In this document: positions 20,277 through 28,855 of the stretch, one piece after another
Layout of the letters: every line of letters starts with the position of its first letter
How positions within the stretch are numbered: the stretch's first letter is position 1
Source: Streptomyces venezuelae
GTDB taxonomy: Bacteria > Actinomycetota > Actinomycetes > Streptomycetales > Streptomycetaceae
Assembly: GCF_008642275.1 (NCBI RefSeq)
Contig: NZ_CP029189.1
Location: 5,368,501 to 5,432,500, forward strand
DNA: 64,000 bases
Reading direction: 5' to 3'
Made by a program: the position numbers and the translations under genes
Notes under the pieces: model-generated
Told to the model about the DNA's origin: nothing
Seen by the model: only the letters and a program-made list of their open reading frames with translations
Databases searched by the model: none

Positions 20277-20293
20277 CTGCATTTCTCTCGGGT
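20277..20293 (+). other. Left transposon end and 6-bp core
   Basis: CTGCAT (20277-20282) is the inferred core brought by the element. TTCTCTCGGGT (20283-20293) is the left terminal sequence. It matches the right end inverted at 10 of 11 positions (TTCTCTCTGGT). Confidence 0.65.
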
Positions 20294-20327
20294 GGAACCG
20301 TTCGTGTGGTGGCCTTCGAGCACGTGA

Positions 20328-20375
20328 GAAGGGTGGTGTCGTCCGCGACAGCTGTCGCGGACGACACCACCCTTC
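20328..20375. terminator. Perfect 48-bp palindrome near the left transposon end
   Basis: The arms 20328-20351 and 20352-20375 are perfect 24-bp reverse complements with no spacer, centred on CAGCTG. The palindrome lies 16 bases after the stop of the minus-strand cargo gene. It is most simply its terminator, but it is also only ~45 bp from the element end and could be a recombinase or replication signal. Confidence 0.7.
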
Positions 20376-20391
20376 GATTCGGCCGAGGGCC

Positions 20392-21246
20392 CTAAGACAG
20401 GGCCGGGAAGTGCTTGAGGAGGAACTGCGCTGCGGCTGTCACCAGCTGCATGCGGATCCTGGCTTCCTGCGCGTCGGACAGTCCTGGATGCGATCCGTTC
20501 AGGTGGGAGATGTCCCAGAGGCCCTGGATCAAGGTGCCGCCATCTTTGCCCGGCAGGGGCTGGCCGAGGACGGCGGGCGGCTGTCCGTTGGGGTCATAAA
20601 GGCTCTTGATCGCGACACCGCCTTGGTTGGCCCGCCCCGAGCTGGAGTAGCCGGCGTGGTCCACGGCCAGGTTGACGATCAGGCCTTCCAGTGCCGTCCG
20701 GAGCTGGCCGTTCGACGAGGCATGGTCTTGCTCCGAGAAGTGCTTCAACGCCAGCCGGTAGTGGCCCAGCGCCTCGGTGTAGCCGCGGGCCGAGAGCTCA
20801 TGTTCGAGAGCGGTCATCTCCGGGGGCAGGGGAGCCTCATCGGGGTCGAACGGCAGGAGGCGGGCCTTGTATCGGTAGGAGCCGCTGGAAGCAGGCACGA
20901 CTTCAACGACGAGCTCGTAGCCGTCACTCCGGAGAGACTCTCGGAGGTCAGCGATCCGATCCGGGTCCTGCCCGTAGGGATTGAACTCCGCGATGCAGCG
21001 GGCAAAGTCGAGCAGAGCTTCATGAGCTCCCTTGATCTGCTCGCATACCGACATGTCGTCCAGCGATGCGACTTCGCGTGCATCCAGCAGTGCTCCTCTG
21101 AGGAGTTCCTGCCTGTTCAACCGCGAGTCGGTGAGCGACGGAGTCACCAGATTCGCCTCCATCAGCAGATCACGGATGTCCGACGTGGGCCATTCCTTCG
21201 CGATCTGGATCATGCGGTTGAGTGTTCGATGCGACAGCGTCTTCAT
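20392..21246 (-). CDS. Transposon cargo: unknown protein with Abi-like C-terminus
   Basis: I do not recognise a named family with certainty. The protein (284 residues from this ATG, 303 from an upstream ATG at 21303) is mostly helical and has no signal or membrane segment. Its C-terminus, from LRTALEGLIVNLA through SHLNGSHPG to LVTAAAQFLLKHF, resembles helical C-terminal domains of some abortive-infection or TIGR02391-type proteins. This is a weak resemblance. The codon choice is less GC-rich than that of host genes. It sits between two hairpins that isolate it from tnpC transcription. A defence role is inference only. Confidence 0.65.
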   Translation of the reverse strand: MKTLSHRTLNRMIQIAKEWPTSDIRDLLMEANLVTPSLTDSRLNRQELLRGALLDAREVASLDDMSVCEQIKGAHEALLDFARCIAEFNPYGQDPDRIADLRESLRSDGYELVVEVVPASSGSYRYKARLLPFDPDEAPLPPEMTALEHELSARGYTEALGHYRLALKHFSEQDHASSNGQLRTALEGLIVNLAVDHAGYSSSGRANQGGVAIKSLYDPNGQPPAVLGQPLPGKDGGTLIQGLWDISHLNGSHPGLSDAQEARIRMQLVTAAAQFLLKHFPALS

Positions 21247-21320
21247 GGGCGTCAGTTTCTGAGTCGGAGGGCCCATCGCGCATGTGGGTTTCTCGACGAT
21301 CATGCGCGGCGGATGTTGTG

Positions 21321-21353
21321 GACGGCTCTCCGCCCGAAGGGCGGAGAGCCGTC
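21321..21353 (-). terminator. Terminator after the recombinase operon
   Basis: A perfect 15-bp stem (21321-21335 with 21339-21353) encloses GAA. It lies just past the stop of the minus-strand tnpC-like gene and separates it from the cargo gene. Confidence 0.85.
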
Positions 21354-21366
21354 GGGGCTGGTGCGG

Positions 21367-21903
21367 TCAGTCGGGATGCGGCCTGTTGATGCGGGCCATG
21401 AGCTCGCGGTTTGTCGAGCGGGCGGCGTCGAGGTCTTCGTCGCGTTCGGCGAGCTCGCTGCGGAGGTCGATGATCTGCTCTTCCAGCTCGGTGATCCGGC
21501 GGTTGAGGGTGTCGATGTCGGCGGGGGCCCCGAGGCCGGAGGCTTCCCAGGCGGCTTGGCCCAGGGATTCGGAGAGGCGCCGTTCGAGTCGGGTGATGTG
21601 GGCGGTGAGCCGGCCGTTGCGGGCGGTGAGGTTCGCGACGTCGGCCAGCAGCGACTGGCGGCTGACCTGCGTCCCGGTGGTCACGCCGGGTGGGGGTGCG
21701 GCCGCGCGGGTCAGGACGGCCGCGTGCAGGTCGCCGTGGCGGTGGACGAAGCTGCGATGAACGTGGGCGGCCCGGGCGATCGAGGACACGGTGATCTCGG
21801 CGCCGTTGGCTGCGAGCTCGTCGAGGGCCTTGAGGACGCGGGCCCGGCGGCGCTCGGAGTCAGCGGCCCGGGCCCTGGCCAGGTGGTCCGGTGACGTGCT
21901 CAC
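21367..21903 (-). CDS. TnpC-like transposition protein (DUF6262 type)
   Basis: The 178-residue protein has an N-terminal helix-turn-helix region (ITVSSIARAAHVHRSFVHRH). A long coiled coil follows at ~95-170, with heptad-like LTARNGRL, LERRLSES, LNRRITELEEQI and LRSELAERDEDL. In Tn554, TnpC is a small protein that influences the rate and orientation of transposition. Here the position is the same: last of three genes, overlapping the preceding recombinase by ATGA. It is probably a DNA-binding accessory factor. Confidence 0.8.
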   Translation of the reverse strand: MSTSPDHLARARAADSERRRARVLKALDELAANGAEITVSSIARAAHVHRSFVHRHGDLHAAVLTRAAAPPPGVTTGTQVSRQSLLADVANLTARNGRLTAHITRLERRLSESLGQAAWEASGLGAPADIDTLNRRITELEEQIIDLRSELAERDEDLDAARSTNRELMARINRPHPD

Positions 21904-24353
21904 GCGTCACGCTCCAGCCGGAGGTCCGGCTCGGCCGGGCGGATGCCGGGCATCCCGAGGGAGACCGTTCGGGTCTTGCGCAGGGTCTTGGTGGCCTCCT
22001 TGATCTGCTCGCGTTCGTCGTCGGTGAGTCCTTCGAGGTCGGTCTCAACACAACGAATCAGGGTGCGGATGCGTTTGATCTCCTCCTCGGAGGGGGTCGC
22101 CTCGGTGCGGGCCCAGGCATCCAGGTCGGTCGAGGCGGCGAGCCGTTCGCGGTCCCGCAGCAGGGTGTCGAGGTAGGTCCGCAGCTCGGGCAAGTACGAC
22201 GGGTCGGTGCGGAAGTGGTCGCAGCCAACGCAGCGGAACCGGAACGGGCAGCTGTGGCCGCCGGCCTTGACGTTGCTGGGCTCGACGCAGATGCCGTAGG
22301 GGACGGAGACCTGCCCGATCCGCAGCCGGGCGTGTTCGTGCTCCAGGAGCTGGCGAGCCTGGGTCCAGACCCGGTTGCCGTGCCGGTCGAACTGGTGGGA
22401 GACGAGCTTGTCGACCGCGGAACGGGTGCGTTTCTCCGTCACCCGGTAGTAGCCCTGGGTGGTCTGCAACGACCGATGGCCCATGAGCTCGCGGAGCACG
22501 TCGGGCAGGGTTCCGGCGTCCGCGTGCCGCTGAGCGTAGGAGTGCCGGTAGGAGTAGGGCACAACCTCCAGCCCCGGAAACTCGGTGCCGTCGGCCAGCA
22601 TCAGCGGCGGCATCGCGTTGACCCAGCGGCGGTGAACGTTGCCGATGTGGTTCGTGCGGAAGGTCTCGGTTCCGTCCGCGTTCTGCCGAGGCCGCGGGAA
22701 GAGCGCCAGACGGGTCAGTTCCGTGTCGGGGAAGCGGGCCCGGGTGGCCTTCTTCTGCCTCACGATGATCTCGGCCGTGGAGTCGGGGATCGGCAGGCGG
22801 CAGCCGATCCGGTTGTTCTTGAAGTCGGTGTAGACGAGTACGGATTTTCCGTGCTCGTCGGTCTCCAGACAGTCCCAGGCGAGGCAGCCGATCTCGTCCG
22901 GCCGGCGGCCGGTGTCGATGAGGATCTCGATCGCGTTGCGGATGTCGTCCCCTCCGTCACGGATCTGGTCGAGGGTCGGCAGCCGTTCGCAGAGCTGGCT
23001 CAGAATCTCCTTCGGCAGGGCCCGGCCCGGTCCCTCGTCGGAGGGGATGGGCGGCATGTCGTGCCGTCGCAGCGCGAAGTCGTCGGGCAGCGCGGCCAGG
23101 ATTTGATCGGTCCGGGTCAAGCCCATGTCCCGGATCTCGCGCAGAAACCTGCTGGTCCAGCGGGCGGCCGTCACGCGTCGGTTGGTGCTGATCTCGCCGG
23201 TGTGCTCCAGGTGGGCCATGAATTGCAGGAAGGCCTCGATGTCGCGGCGGCCGAGGGCGGATGCATCCATCCCGGCGTCCTCGCGGCTGCGGACCAGGCT
23301 CTGGGAGAGGAACCGCAGGCAGAGGATCATCTCGGAGAGACCGTTGGGGATGTTCTTGCCGTAGCGGCGGGGCATGCTGTCGAGAACCCACGCCTTGCAG
23401 GCCCGCCGCATCCACTCCTGGAGAAGCGGGGTGAAGTCCAGCTTGCGGTGCTTGCCCATGCCGAAGGCGCCCATGTTCCAGACGTCCTTGATCTGTTCCA
23501 GCTCCGGCGTGGAGGCCCCTGCGGCGATCATCTGCCGCATCGACTTGACCACCCCGCTCAGCCTGGTGTTGGGCTTGATGTCGACGTCGTCGAGCTGACC
23601 GGCCCGCTGTTCGCGCGCATGCTGAGCAATGCTCCGCAGCTCCATCGGCGAGGTCTTGGACCCGGCGTCCGTGCGGGCCTGAACCGCGAAGAGGAGTTCG
23701 GAGACCACCACCGGCGCCAGGCCGCGAAGGCTGACCGTCGTCGACTCCGCCGCGGCGGGTGTCGTGCGGCACCACCTCTCGAAGTCCGCGGTGAGGTCCT
23801 CCCTGTTCCGCCACCTCAGCCAGTGAGCACTGCAAAAGGGGTTCGTTCCGCTGATCCGGTCGCGGTGGCAGGAGTCCGCCGAGCACAGCCCGAAGCCGGT
23901 CAGAGGCCGCACTCGCGGATCCGCGTAGAACTCCTCCAGCGGCGGGAAGCCCCGCTTCCGGTACTGCTCTCGGTGCCGGGCGCACATCTGCGTGCGGGAC
24001 GAGGTCCAGGGCCGTCGGCATCCCGGGAGCGAGCAGTGTCCCGAGGTGCCGCTGATGGTTTTCGGCTCAGTGGCCATGAACTCCGCGAGGGGCTTGCCGC
24101 TTTTCTTCCAAGTGCTCCGGCAGGCAGAGCAAAGCATCGATTCCGTCTTGCGGGCGGCCGCCCAGCAACCGGGACGTGTGCAGAGATCCAGACCGAGAAG
24201 GGAGTGATCCGGTGAAGGCCGTAACACCTGGGACGCCTCATCCCAGTTCAGCATCTCCAGAAACTGCGGGCGGATCAGCTTCCGCAGCAGTTCGGCGTGG
24301 GCGGGCAGCAGGTCCTCGGCCGGCGCCGGCACCAGTTGCAGGGCTGTGGTCAT
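21900..24353 (-). CDS. TnpB-like large tyrosine recombinase with zinc-finger repeats
   Basis: The 817-residue protein is a phage-integrase-type recombinase. The catalytic Arg lies in DTGRRPDEIGCL, the HxxR-like box in YSYRHSYAQRH, and the final His and Tyr in LMGHRSLQTTQGYY. The N-terminus carries three evenly spaced C-x4-C-x11-C-x2-(C/H) units at 58-78, 107-127 and 157-177. A further Cys/His group (HSCPFRFRCVGCDHF) lies in the C-terminal third. It overlaps both neighbours by ATGA. It is longer than Tn554 TnpB (~630 residues), mainly through these Cys-rich parts. Confidence 0.88.
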   Translation of the reverse strand: MTTALQLVPAPAEDLLPAHAELLRKLIRPQFLEMLNWDEASQVLRPSPDHSLLGLDLCTRPGCWAAARKTESMLCSACRSTWKKSGKPLAEFMATEPKTISGTSGHCSLPGCRRPWTSSRTQMCARHREQYRKRGFPPLEEFYADPRVRPLTGFGLCSADSCHRDRISGTNPFCSAHWLRWRNREDLTADFERWCRTTPAAAESTTVSLRGLAPVVVSELLFAVQARTDAGSKTSPMELRSIAQHAREQRAGQLDDVDIKPNTRLSGVVKSMRQMIAAGASTPELEQIKDVWNMGAFGMGKHRKLDFTPLLQEWMRRACKAWVLDSMPRRYGKNIPNGLSEMILCLRFLSQSLVRSREDAGMDASALGRRDIEAFLQFMAHLEHTGEISTNRRVTAARWTSRFLREIRDMGLTRTDQILAALPDDFALRRHDMPPIPSDEGPGRALPKEILSQLCERLPTLDQIRDGGDDIRNAIEILIDTGRRPDEIGCLAWDCLETDEHGKSVLVYTDFKNNRIGCRLPIPDSTAEIIVRQKKATRARFPDTELTRLALFPRPRQNADGTETFRTNHIGNVHRRWVNAMPPLMLADGTEFPGLEVVPYSYRHSYAQRHADAGTLPDVLRELMGHRSLQTTQGYYRVTEKRTRSAVDKLVSHQFDRHGNRVWTQARQLLEHEHARLRIGQVSVPYGICVEPSNVKAGGHSCPFRFRCVGCDHFRTDPSYLPELRTYLDTLLRDRERLAASTDLDAWARTEATPSEEEIKRIRTLIRCVETDLEGLTDDEREQIKEATKTLRKTRTVSLGMPGIRPAEPDLRLERDA

Positions 24354-25522
24354 CGGTTCCTCCTGGGAGCGAGAGCACCGACCCGCTCGACCGCAGACCG
24401 GAGCCGCTGCGGATCGGGGTGCAGGTAGACCTGCGAGCTGGATGGGCTGGCGTGGCCGAGCAGGTCGGCGATCTCGTCCAGGACGGCCCCCGCGTCGGCG
24501 GCGTTGCTGGCGAATGCGTGCCGCAGGGCATGGGGGTGAACGCCCTCGTCCAGGCGGGCGCGGCGCGAGAGCCGGTCGAAGAGGTCGTTCAGAGCGCGGG
24601 GCGGCATGGGCGCCCCCAGCGGCGGCCGGAACAGGTTGACCAGCACGAAGTCGCTGTCCCGGGCCTCCTGGCAGGTGGCCCGCTCGGTGACGTACTGGTC
24701 GTAAGCCTGGACCAGCAGGAAGTCGACGGGGACGGCTCGTGTGCGCTTCGACTTGGCCCAGGCGCCGTTGTCGTTGTCGCGGCGGACGACGTGCAGGTGG
24801 GAGCCGGAGATTCGGCAGCCCAGCACGCCGGCGTCCAGGACGAAGTGGATGTCCTCGCGTCGCAGGCCCACGGCCTCGCTGCGGCGAAGCCCGGCCCTGG
24901 CCAGCAGCAGGACGATGAACCGGTCGCGGGCCGAGTGGCAGGCCCGCAGCAGGGCCAGGACCTCCTCGTCACTGGCGCGGCCGACCGGCTCGTCCGGCTC
25001 GGAGGCCCGGTGCCGGGCCTTGGCGACGTAGCGCAGGCCGTGGCCTTCGCCGCGGGCCTGGGGCGGAAGGTCACGTTCGTCGGCGATCTCGTAGAGCTGG
25101 GAGAGGACGAACGCGGGCACCGTGCCCAGCGTCGTGCCGTGCGCGAGGAACTCGCGGACCCCGGCGAGCACCGTGTTGATCCGGCGGGGCCCGCGGACCG
25201 GTTCGCTGCCGGCGCGGGCTACCGCCGCGGTGCCGTCACCGGGCGAGTGCCGCAGCCAGAACATGAAGGTCCCCAGTCGGCCCGCCGCCGTCGTCCAGTC
25301 CTGCCGAGTACTTCCGCACCACGTCAGGTAGAGGGCGACAGCCCCGGCGTACGTACGGGTCGTCGACTCCGCCTGATCACGGCCGAACCGCACATGCCGC
25401 AAGAACTCGTCCGCCGCTGCCACCGGCGCCAGCCGGTCCTCGTCCAGCACGGTCCAGTACCGCTGACCCGAAGGCATACGTACAGGGAAAGGCCGGAGTC
25501 TTCCGAAGATCTGATGAGCCAC
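24350..25522 (-). CDS. TnpA-like tyrosine recombinase
   Basis: This 390-residue site-specific recombinase has a SAM-like N-terminal core-binding region (ESTTRTYAGAVALYLTWC). In the catalytic domain the Arg lies in ARAGLRRSEAVGL, HxxR in HPHALRHAFAS, the second His in LLGHASPSSS, and the nucleophile Tyr in QVYLHP. It is the first gene of the operon, nearest the right end, as in Tn554. About 110 bp separate its start from the element end, room for the promoter and recombinase binding sites. The overlap with the next gene is ATGA. Confidence 0.9.
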   Translation of the reverse strand: MAHQIFGRLRPFPVRMPSGQRYWTVLDEDRLAPVAAADEFLRHVRFGRDQAESTTRTYAGAVALYLTWCGSTRQDWTTAAGRLGTFMFWLRHSPGDGTAAVARAGSEPVRGPRRINTVLAGVREFLAHGTTLGTVPAFVLSQLYEIADERDLPPQARGEGHGLRYVAKARHRASEPDEPVGRASDEEVLALLRACHSARDRFIVLLLARAGLRRSEAVGLRREDIHFVLDAGVLGCRISGSHLHVVRRDNDNGAWAKSKRTRAVPVDFLLVQAYDQYVTERATCQEARDSDFVLVNLFRPPLGAPMPPRALNDLFDRLSRRARLDEGVHPHALRHAFASNAADAGAVLDEIADLLGHASPSSSQVYLHPDPQRLRSAVERVGALAPRRNR

Positions 25523-25624
25523 GAGCCCTCAACGACACCCCCGACGTGCCCGACACGGCGACGTGAACCGTTGCGCACAGAACCCCACCTGTGGGTGACA
25601 CGACAGTGCACGACGCCTCAACGA

Positions 25625-25641
25625 ACCAGAGAGAACATGGC
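25625..25641 (+). other. Right transposon end and 6-bp core
   Basis: ACCAGAGAGAA (25625-25635) is the right terminal sequence, an imperfect inverted match to the left end. CATGGC (25636-25641) is the core, which reads as native dprA sequence (the H-M-A codons). Confidence 0.65.
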
Positions 25642-26395
25642 CCAGACCCTGGCCGCCGGACTCGCCGAGCGGGGCTGGGTCGTGGTGTCCGGGGCCGCGT
25701 TCGGCATCGACGGCGCCGCCCACCGGGGGGCCCTGGCCTCGGGCGGCGCGACCGCGGCCGTGCTGGCCTGCGGGGTGGACGTCGCCTACCCCCGCGGACA
25801 CGCCGGGCTGCTCGGCCGGATCGCCGGACAGGGGCTGATCCTCGGGGAGCTGCCGCCGGGCAGCCACCCCACCCCCAGCCGCTTCGTCCTGCGCAACCGG
25901 GTCATCGCCGCCCTCACCCGGGGCACGGTCGTCGTCGAGGCCGCGCACCGCAGCGGCTCCCTGGTCACGGCCCGGCGGGCGCAGCGCCTGGGGAGGTTCA
26001 CGATGGGGGTTCCCGGGCCCGCCACAAGCGGTCTCTCCGCCGGTGTGCACGAACTGCTGCGGGGCGAGGCCGTGGTCGTCACCGACGCGGCCGAGGTGGT
26101 CGAGCTGGTCGGGGCCATGGGCGAGCTGGCTCCCGAGCGGCGGGGCCCGGTGCTCGCCCGGGACCTGCTGGACCCGGACACCGCGCGGGTGCTCGAAGCG
26201 CTGCCCGCCGGCCGCCCGGCGGACGTGTCCGCGCTGGCACTTGCCTCCGGCACCGGCGTCGATGAAGTCATCGGCAGACTGTACGAACTTCACTCTCTGG
26301 GGTTCGTCGAACGGCAGGGCGACGGCTGGCAGTTGAGCAGACAAACGGCTGGAGGAGGCACACAAACCGGAGCCGACCGGCGAGGCGGTCGTTGA
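25636..26395 (+). pseudogene. dprA: dprA, 3' part, cut by a transposon
   Basis: This segment encodes the remaining ~252 residues of DprA. It starts MAQTLAAGLAERGWVVVSGAAFGIDGAAHR, then continues the Rossmann fold (GTVVVEAAHRSGSLVTARRA) and a C-terminal winged-helix-like region (LYELHSLGFVERQGDGWQLS). The ATG at 25637 with GAGAG upstream could allow translation of this fragment, but it would lack the first half of the ssDNA-binding fold. Full function needs precise excision of the element. Confidence 0.92.
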
Positions 26396-26604
26396 CCTGG
26401 GGTGTTCCGGTGAAAGAGTGAAAGCGATGAGAGACGCGGTCTTCCCGGTGGCGGTCGCCGGGACCGAGCGCCAGGCGCCGGTCCCGGGGCGCCCGCGCGA
26501 GTACGGGCGCCTCCCGGCCCCCGCGCCATCCCGTACTCTTCGCGCACCGCGACAATCTCGTCACGCTACGCTCCCAAGGAATCCGGCTCCGGCAAAGGCG
26601 AAGC

Positions 26605-27441
26605 ATGCCCCAGCACACCTCAGGGTCCGACCGCGCTGCGGTGCCCCCCGCTGCCCGCGGCAGCGTGCGGTCCACCGCGCCCTCGTCCCTGGAGGTGCTG
26701 TGGCGCTCGTACAAGGAATCGGGTGACGAGCGGCTGCGGGAGCAGCTGATCCTGCACTACTCGCCCCTGGTGAAGTACGTGGCCGGCCGCGTCAGCGTGG
26801 GCCTGCCGCCCAACGTGGAACAGGCCGACTTCGTCTCCTCCGGCGTCTTCGGGCTGATCGACGCCATCGAGAAGTTCGACATCGACCGGTCGATCAAGTT
26901 CGAGACGTACGCGATCACCAGGATCCGCGGCGCGATGATCGACGAGCTGCGGGCGCTGGACTGGATCCCGCGCTCGGTCCGGCAGAAGGCGCGCGCCGTC
27001 GAACGGGCCTACGCCACGCTGGAGGCCCAGCTGCGGCGCACCCCGACGGAGAGCGAGGTCGCCGGCGAGATGGGGATCGGTGTGGAGGATCTCCACACCG
27101 TCTTCAGCCAGTTGTCGCTGGCCAACGTGGTCGCCCTGGAAGAGCTGCTGCACGTCGGCGGGGAGGGCGGCGACCGCCTCTCGCTGATGGACACCCTGGA
27201 GGACACCGCCGCCGACAACCCGGTGGCGGTGGCCGAGGACCGCGAGCTGCGACGCCTGCTGGCACGGGCCATCAACACGCTGCCCGAGCGGGAGAAGACC
27301 GTGGTGACCCTCTACTACTACGAGGGCCTCACCCTGGCCGAGATCGGCAACGTCCTCGGCGTCACCGAGAGCCGGGTCAGCCAGATCCACACCAAGTCCG
27401 TCCTGCAGTTGCGCGCGAAGTTGGCAGACGTGGGGAGGTGA
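26605..27441 (+). CDS. whiG: Sporulation sigma factor WhiG
   Basis: The 278-residue FliA/WhiG-type sigma factor has region 2 ([47 protein letters not shown]), region 3, and region 4 ([35 protein letters not shown]). In Streptomyces it drives the first steps of sporulation in aerial hyphae. The start is [14 protein letters not shown]. It lies about 210 bp after dprA; the gap shows no other gene. The transposon upstream probably does not separate whiG from a close promoter. Confidence 0.96.
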   Translation: MPQHTSGSDRAAVPPAARGSVRSTAPSSLEVLWRSYKESGDERLREQLILHYSPLVKYVAGRVSVGLPPNVEQADFVSSGVFGLIDAIEKFDIDRSIKFETYAITRIRGAMIDELRALDWIPRSVRQKARAVERAYATLEAQLRRTPTESEVAGEMGIGVEDLHTVFSQLSLANVVALEELLHVGGEGGDRLSLMDTLEDTAADNPVAVAEDRELRRLLARAINTLPEREKTVVTLYYYEGLTLAEIGNVLGVTESRVSQIHTKSVLQLRAKLADVGR

Positions 27442-27469
27442 GCTTGCGCTACCTCCGTAGAGTGGACAC

Positions 27470-28051
27470 GTGCCCAGGATTCGAGCGGCCTCCGTGGCCG
27501 AGCACCGGTCGATGCAGCGCGGCGCCCTCTTGGACGCCGCGCGTTCCCTGCTGTCCGAAGGCGGGACGGAGGCGCTGACCTTCCCCGCCCTCGCGGAGCG
27601 CACCGGCCTCGCCCGGTCCTCCGTGTACGAGTACTTCCGCTCCCGCGCCGCCGTGGTCGAAGAACTGTGCGCCGTGGACTTCCCCGTGTGGGCCGCCGAG
27701 ATCGAAGCCGCGATGGAGCAGGCCCCGTCGCCGGAGGAGAAGATCGAGGCCTACGTGCGCAGCCAGTTGGGGCTGGTGGGCGACCGGCGCCACCGCGCGG
27801 TCGTGGCCATCTCGGCCAGCGAGCTCGACGCGGGGGCCCGGGAGAAGATCCGCGCGGCCCACGGCGGTCTCGTGGCGATGATCGTCGAGGCGCTGAGCTC
27901 CCTGGGACACGCGGAGCCGCGACTGGCGGCCATGCTGCTCCAGGGCGTCGTGGACGCGGCTGTGCGCAGGATCGAGCTGGGTGCGGCGGAGGATCCCGCC
28001 GTCGTGACGGAGGCCGCCGTCGCCATGGCCCTGCGGGGCGTCCGGGGCTAG
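27470..28051 (+). CDS. TetR-family regulator
   Basis: The 193-residue protein has a TetR-type N-terminal helix-turn-helix (LLDAARSLLSEGGTEALTFPALAERTGLARSSVYEYF). A helical ligand-binding domain follows. The GTG start is 28 bases after whiG, possibly in the same transcript. The target and ligand are unknown. It belongs to the conserved Streptomyces neighbourhood between whiG and rpsB. Confidence 0.88.
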   Translation: MPRIRAASVAEHRSMQRGALLDAARSLLSEGGTEALTFPALAERTGLARSSVYEYFRSRAAVVEELCAVDFPVWAAEIEAAMEQAPSPEEKIEAYVRSQLGLVGDRRHRAVVAISASELDAGAREKIRAAHGGLVAMIVEALSSLGHAEPRLAAMLLQGVVDAAVRRIELGAAEDPAVVTEAAVAMALRGVRG

Positions 28052-28122
28052 GCCGTCTCTTTCGGATCCTGTCGGCCGGGCCCGCGGCGTCCCCTGCCGT
28101 GCCCGGTCGCCGGCTGCGCTTC

Positions 28123-28605
28123 TCACTCTCCGGCCGGGCCGGGTTCTGCCAGGTGTCCCGCCGGCAGGAGCCGGGGCGTCGGGCGGGGGAGCAGGGTGAG
28201 CGGGTTGAGGTACACCTCGCCCGCGAGGAGACCCCAGTGCAGACAGGACGCCGGGCAGTGCGAGCCGTCCGTCAGGACCGCCACCACCTGGCCCGCCACC
28301 ACCTGCTCGCCCTCTGCCACCAGGGGCCGGACCGGCTCGTAGGTGGTGCGCAGCCCGTTCGGCAGGGCGAGCGACAGCACGCCGCGCCCGACGACGGGCC
28401 CGGCGTGATGGACCCGGCCGGCCGCGACCGCCCGGAGCTCCGCGCCCACCGGCGCGGCCAGGTCAACCCCGCGGTGACCTGCCGCGTAGGGCGTCGGCGG
28501 AGGGTCCCACCAGCGGGCCACCGACAGCGGGGCGGGCAGCGGCCGGACCACGGGAAAGGCCGGCTGGGTCAGGGCCAGGAGCAGGCTGAGCAGCAAGGTC
28601 GTCAT
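28123..28605 (-). CDS. Secreted M23-family peptidase
   Basis: The 160-residue protein has an N-terminal signal peptide (MTTLLLSLLLALTQPAF). The LytM/M23 metal-binding elements are HRGVDLAAPVG (His and Asp) and CLHWGLL. Family members cleave peptidoglycan cross-links, though some are inactive. The start is the ATG before the hydrophobic stretch; an in-frame extension is not signal-like. It is convergent with the TetR gene and divergent from rpsB. Confidence 0.88.
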   Translation of the reverse strand: MTTLLLSLLLALTQPAFPVVRPLPAPLSVARWWDPPPTPYAAGHRGVDLAAPVGAELRAVAAGRVHHAGPVVGRGVLSLALPNGLRTTYEPVRPLVAEGEQVVAGQVVAVLTDGSHCPASCLHWGLLAGEVYLNPLTLLPRPTPRLLPAGHLAEPGPAGE

Positions 28606-28855
28606 GCACCCAGCGTCCCGTGCAGGCCCGGACCGGTGCCCCGGCCTGTGGACGGCCGGGGCACTGTGGACAACGGCGTCACCCGGCATACCACCGGGTC
28701 CCGTACACTTCTTGTGGCGATCCGGGTCACCGGGTCGACTTCGCACGCCCCGGCGCCAGGCTGAAACAGCCAGGTGACAGCGTCTCTCGGTCCCTTCATC
28801 GGGGCAGGGCGCGGTGGGGCGTCAGGAACCAAACCGAGAAACCAAGGAGATGGCC

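Larger units (their letters stand above)
20283..25635 (-). mobile_element. Tn554-like transposon inserted in dprA
   Basis: The element is 5,353 bp. Its genes read on the minus strand as two overlapping tyrosine recombinases (390 and 817 residues) and a small HTH/coiled-coil protein (178 residues). This is the tnpA-tnpB-tnpC architecture of Tn554. A cargo gene sits at the far end. Ends were placed by joining dprA: excision leaving CATGGC restores GAHMAQ in frame. There is no target duplication, as expected for this family. Base composition is close to that of the host except in the cargo gene, so the element may circulate among actinobacteria. Confidence 0.88.

Noticed and set aside
18655..21894. 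Long open frame running from comM through dprA into the transposon
   Set aside because: It is an artefact of high GC and few stops. Only 19861-20276 in this frame is DprA-like; the rest is antisense to the cargo and tnpC-like genes.
20295..25572. Direct repeat GAACCGTT near both transposon ends
   Set aside because: Eight bases at unequal distance from the ends (about 12 and 63) are compatible with chance; not strong enough as a recombinase site.
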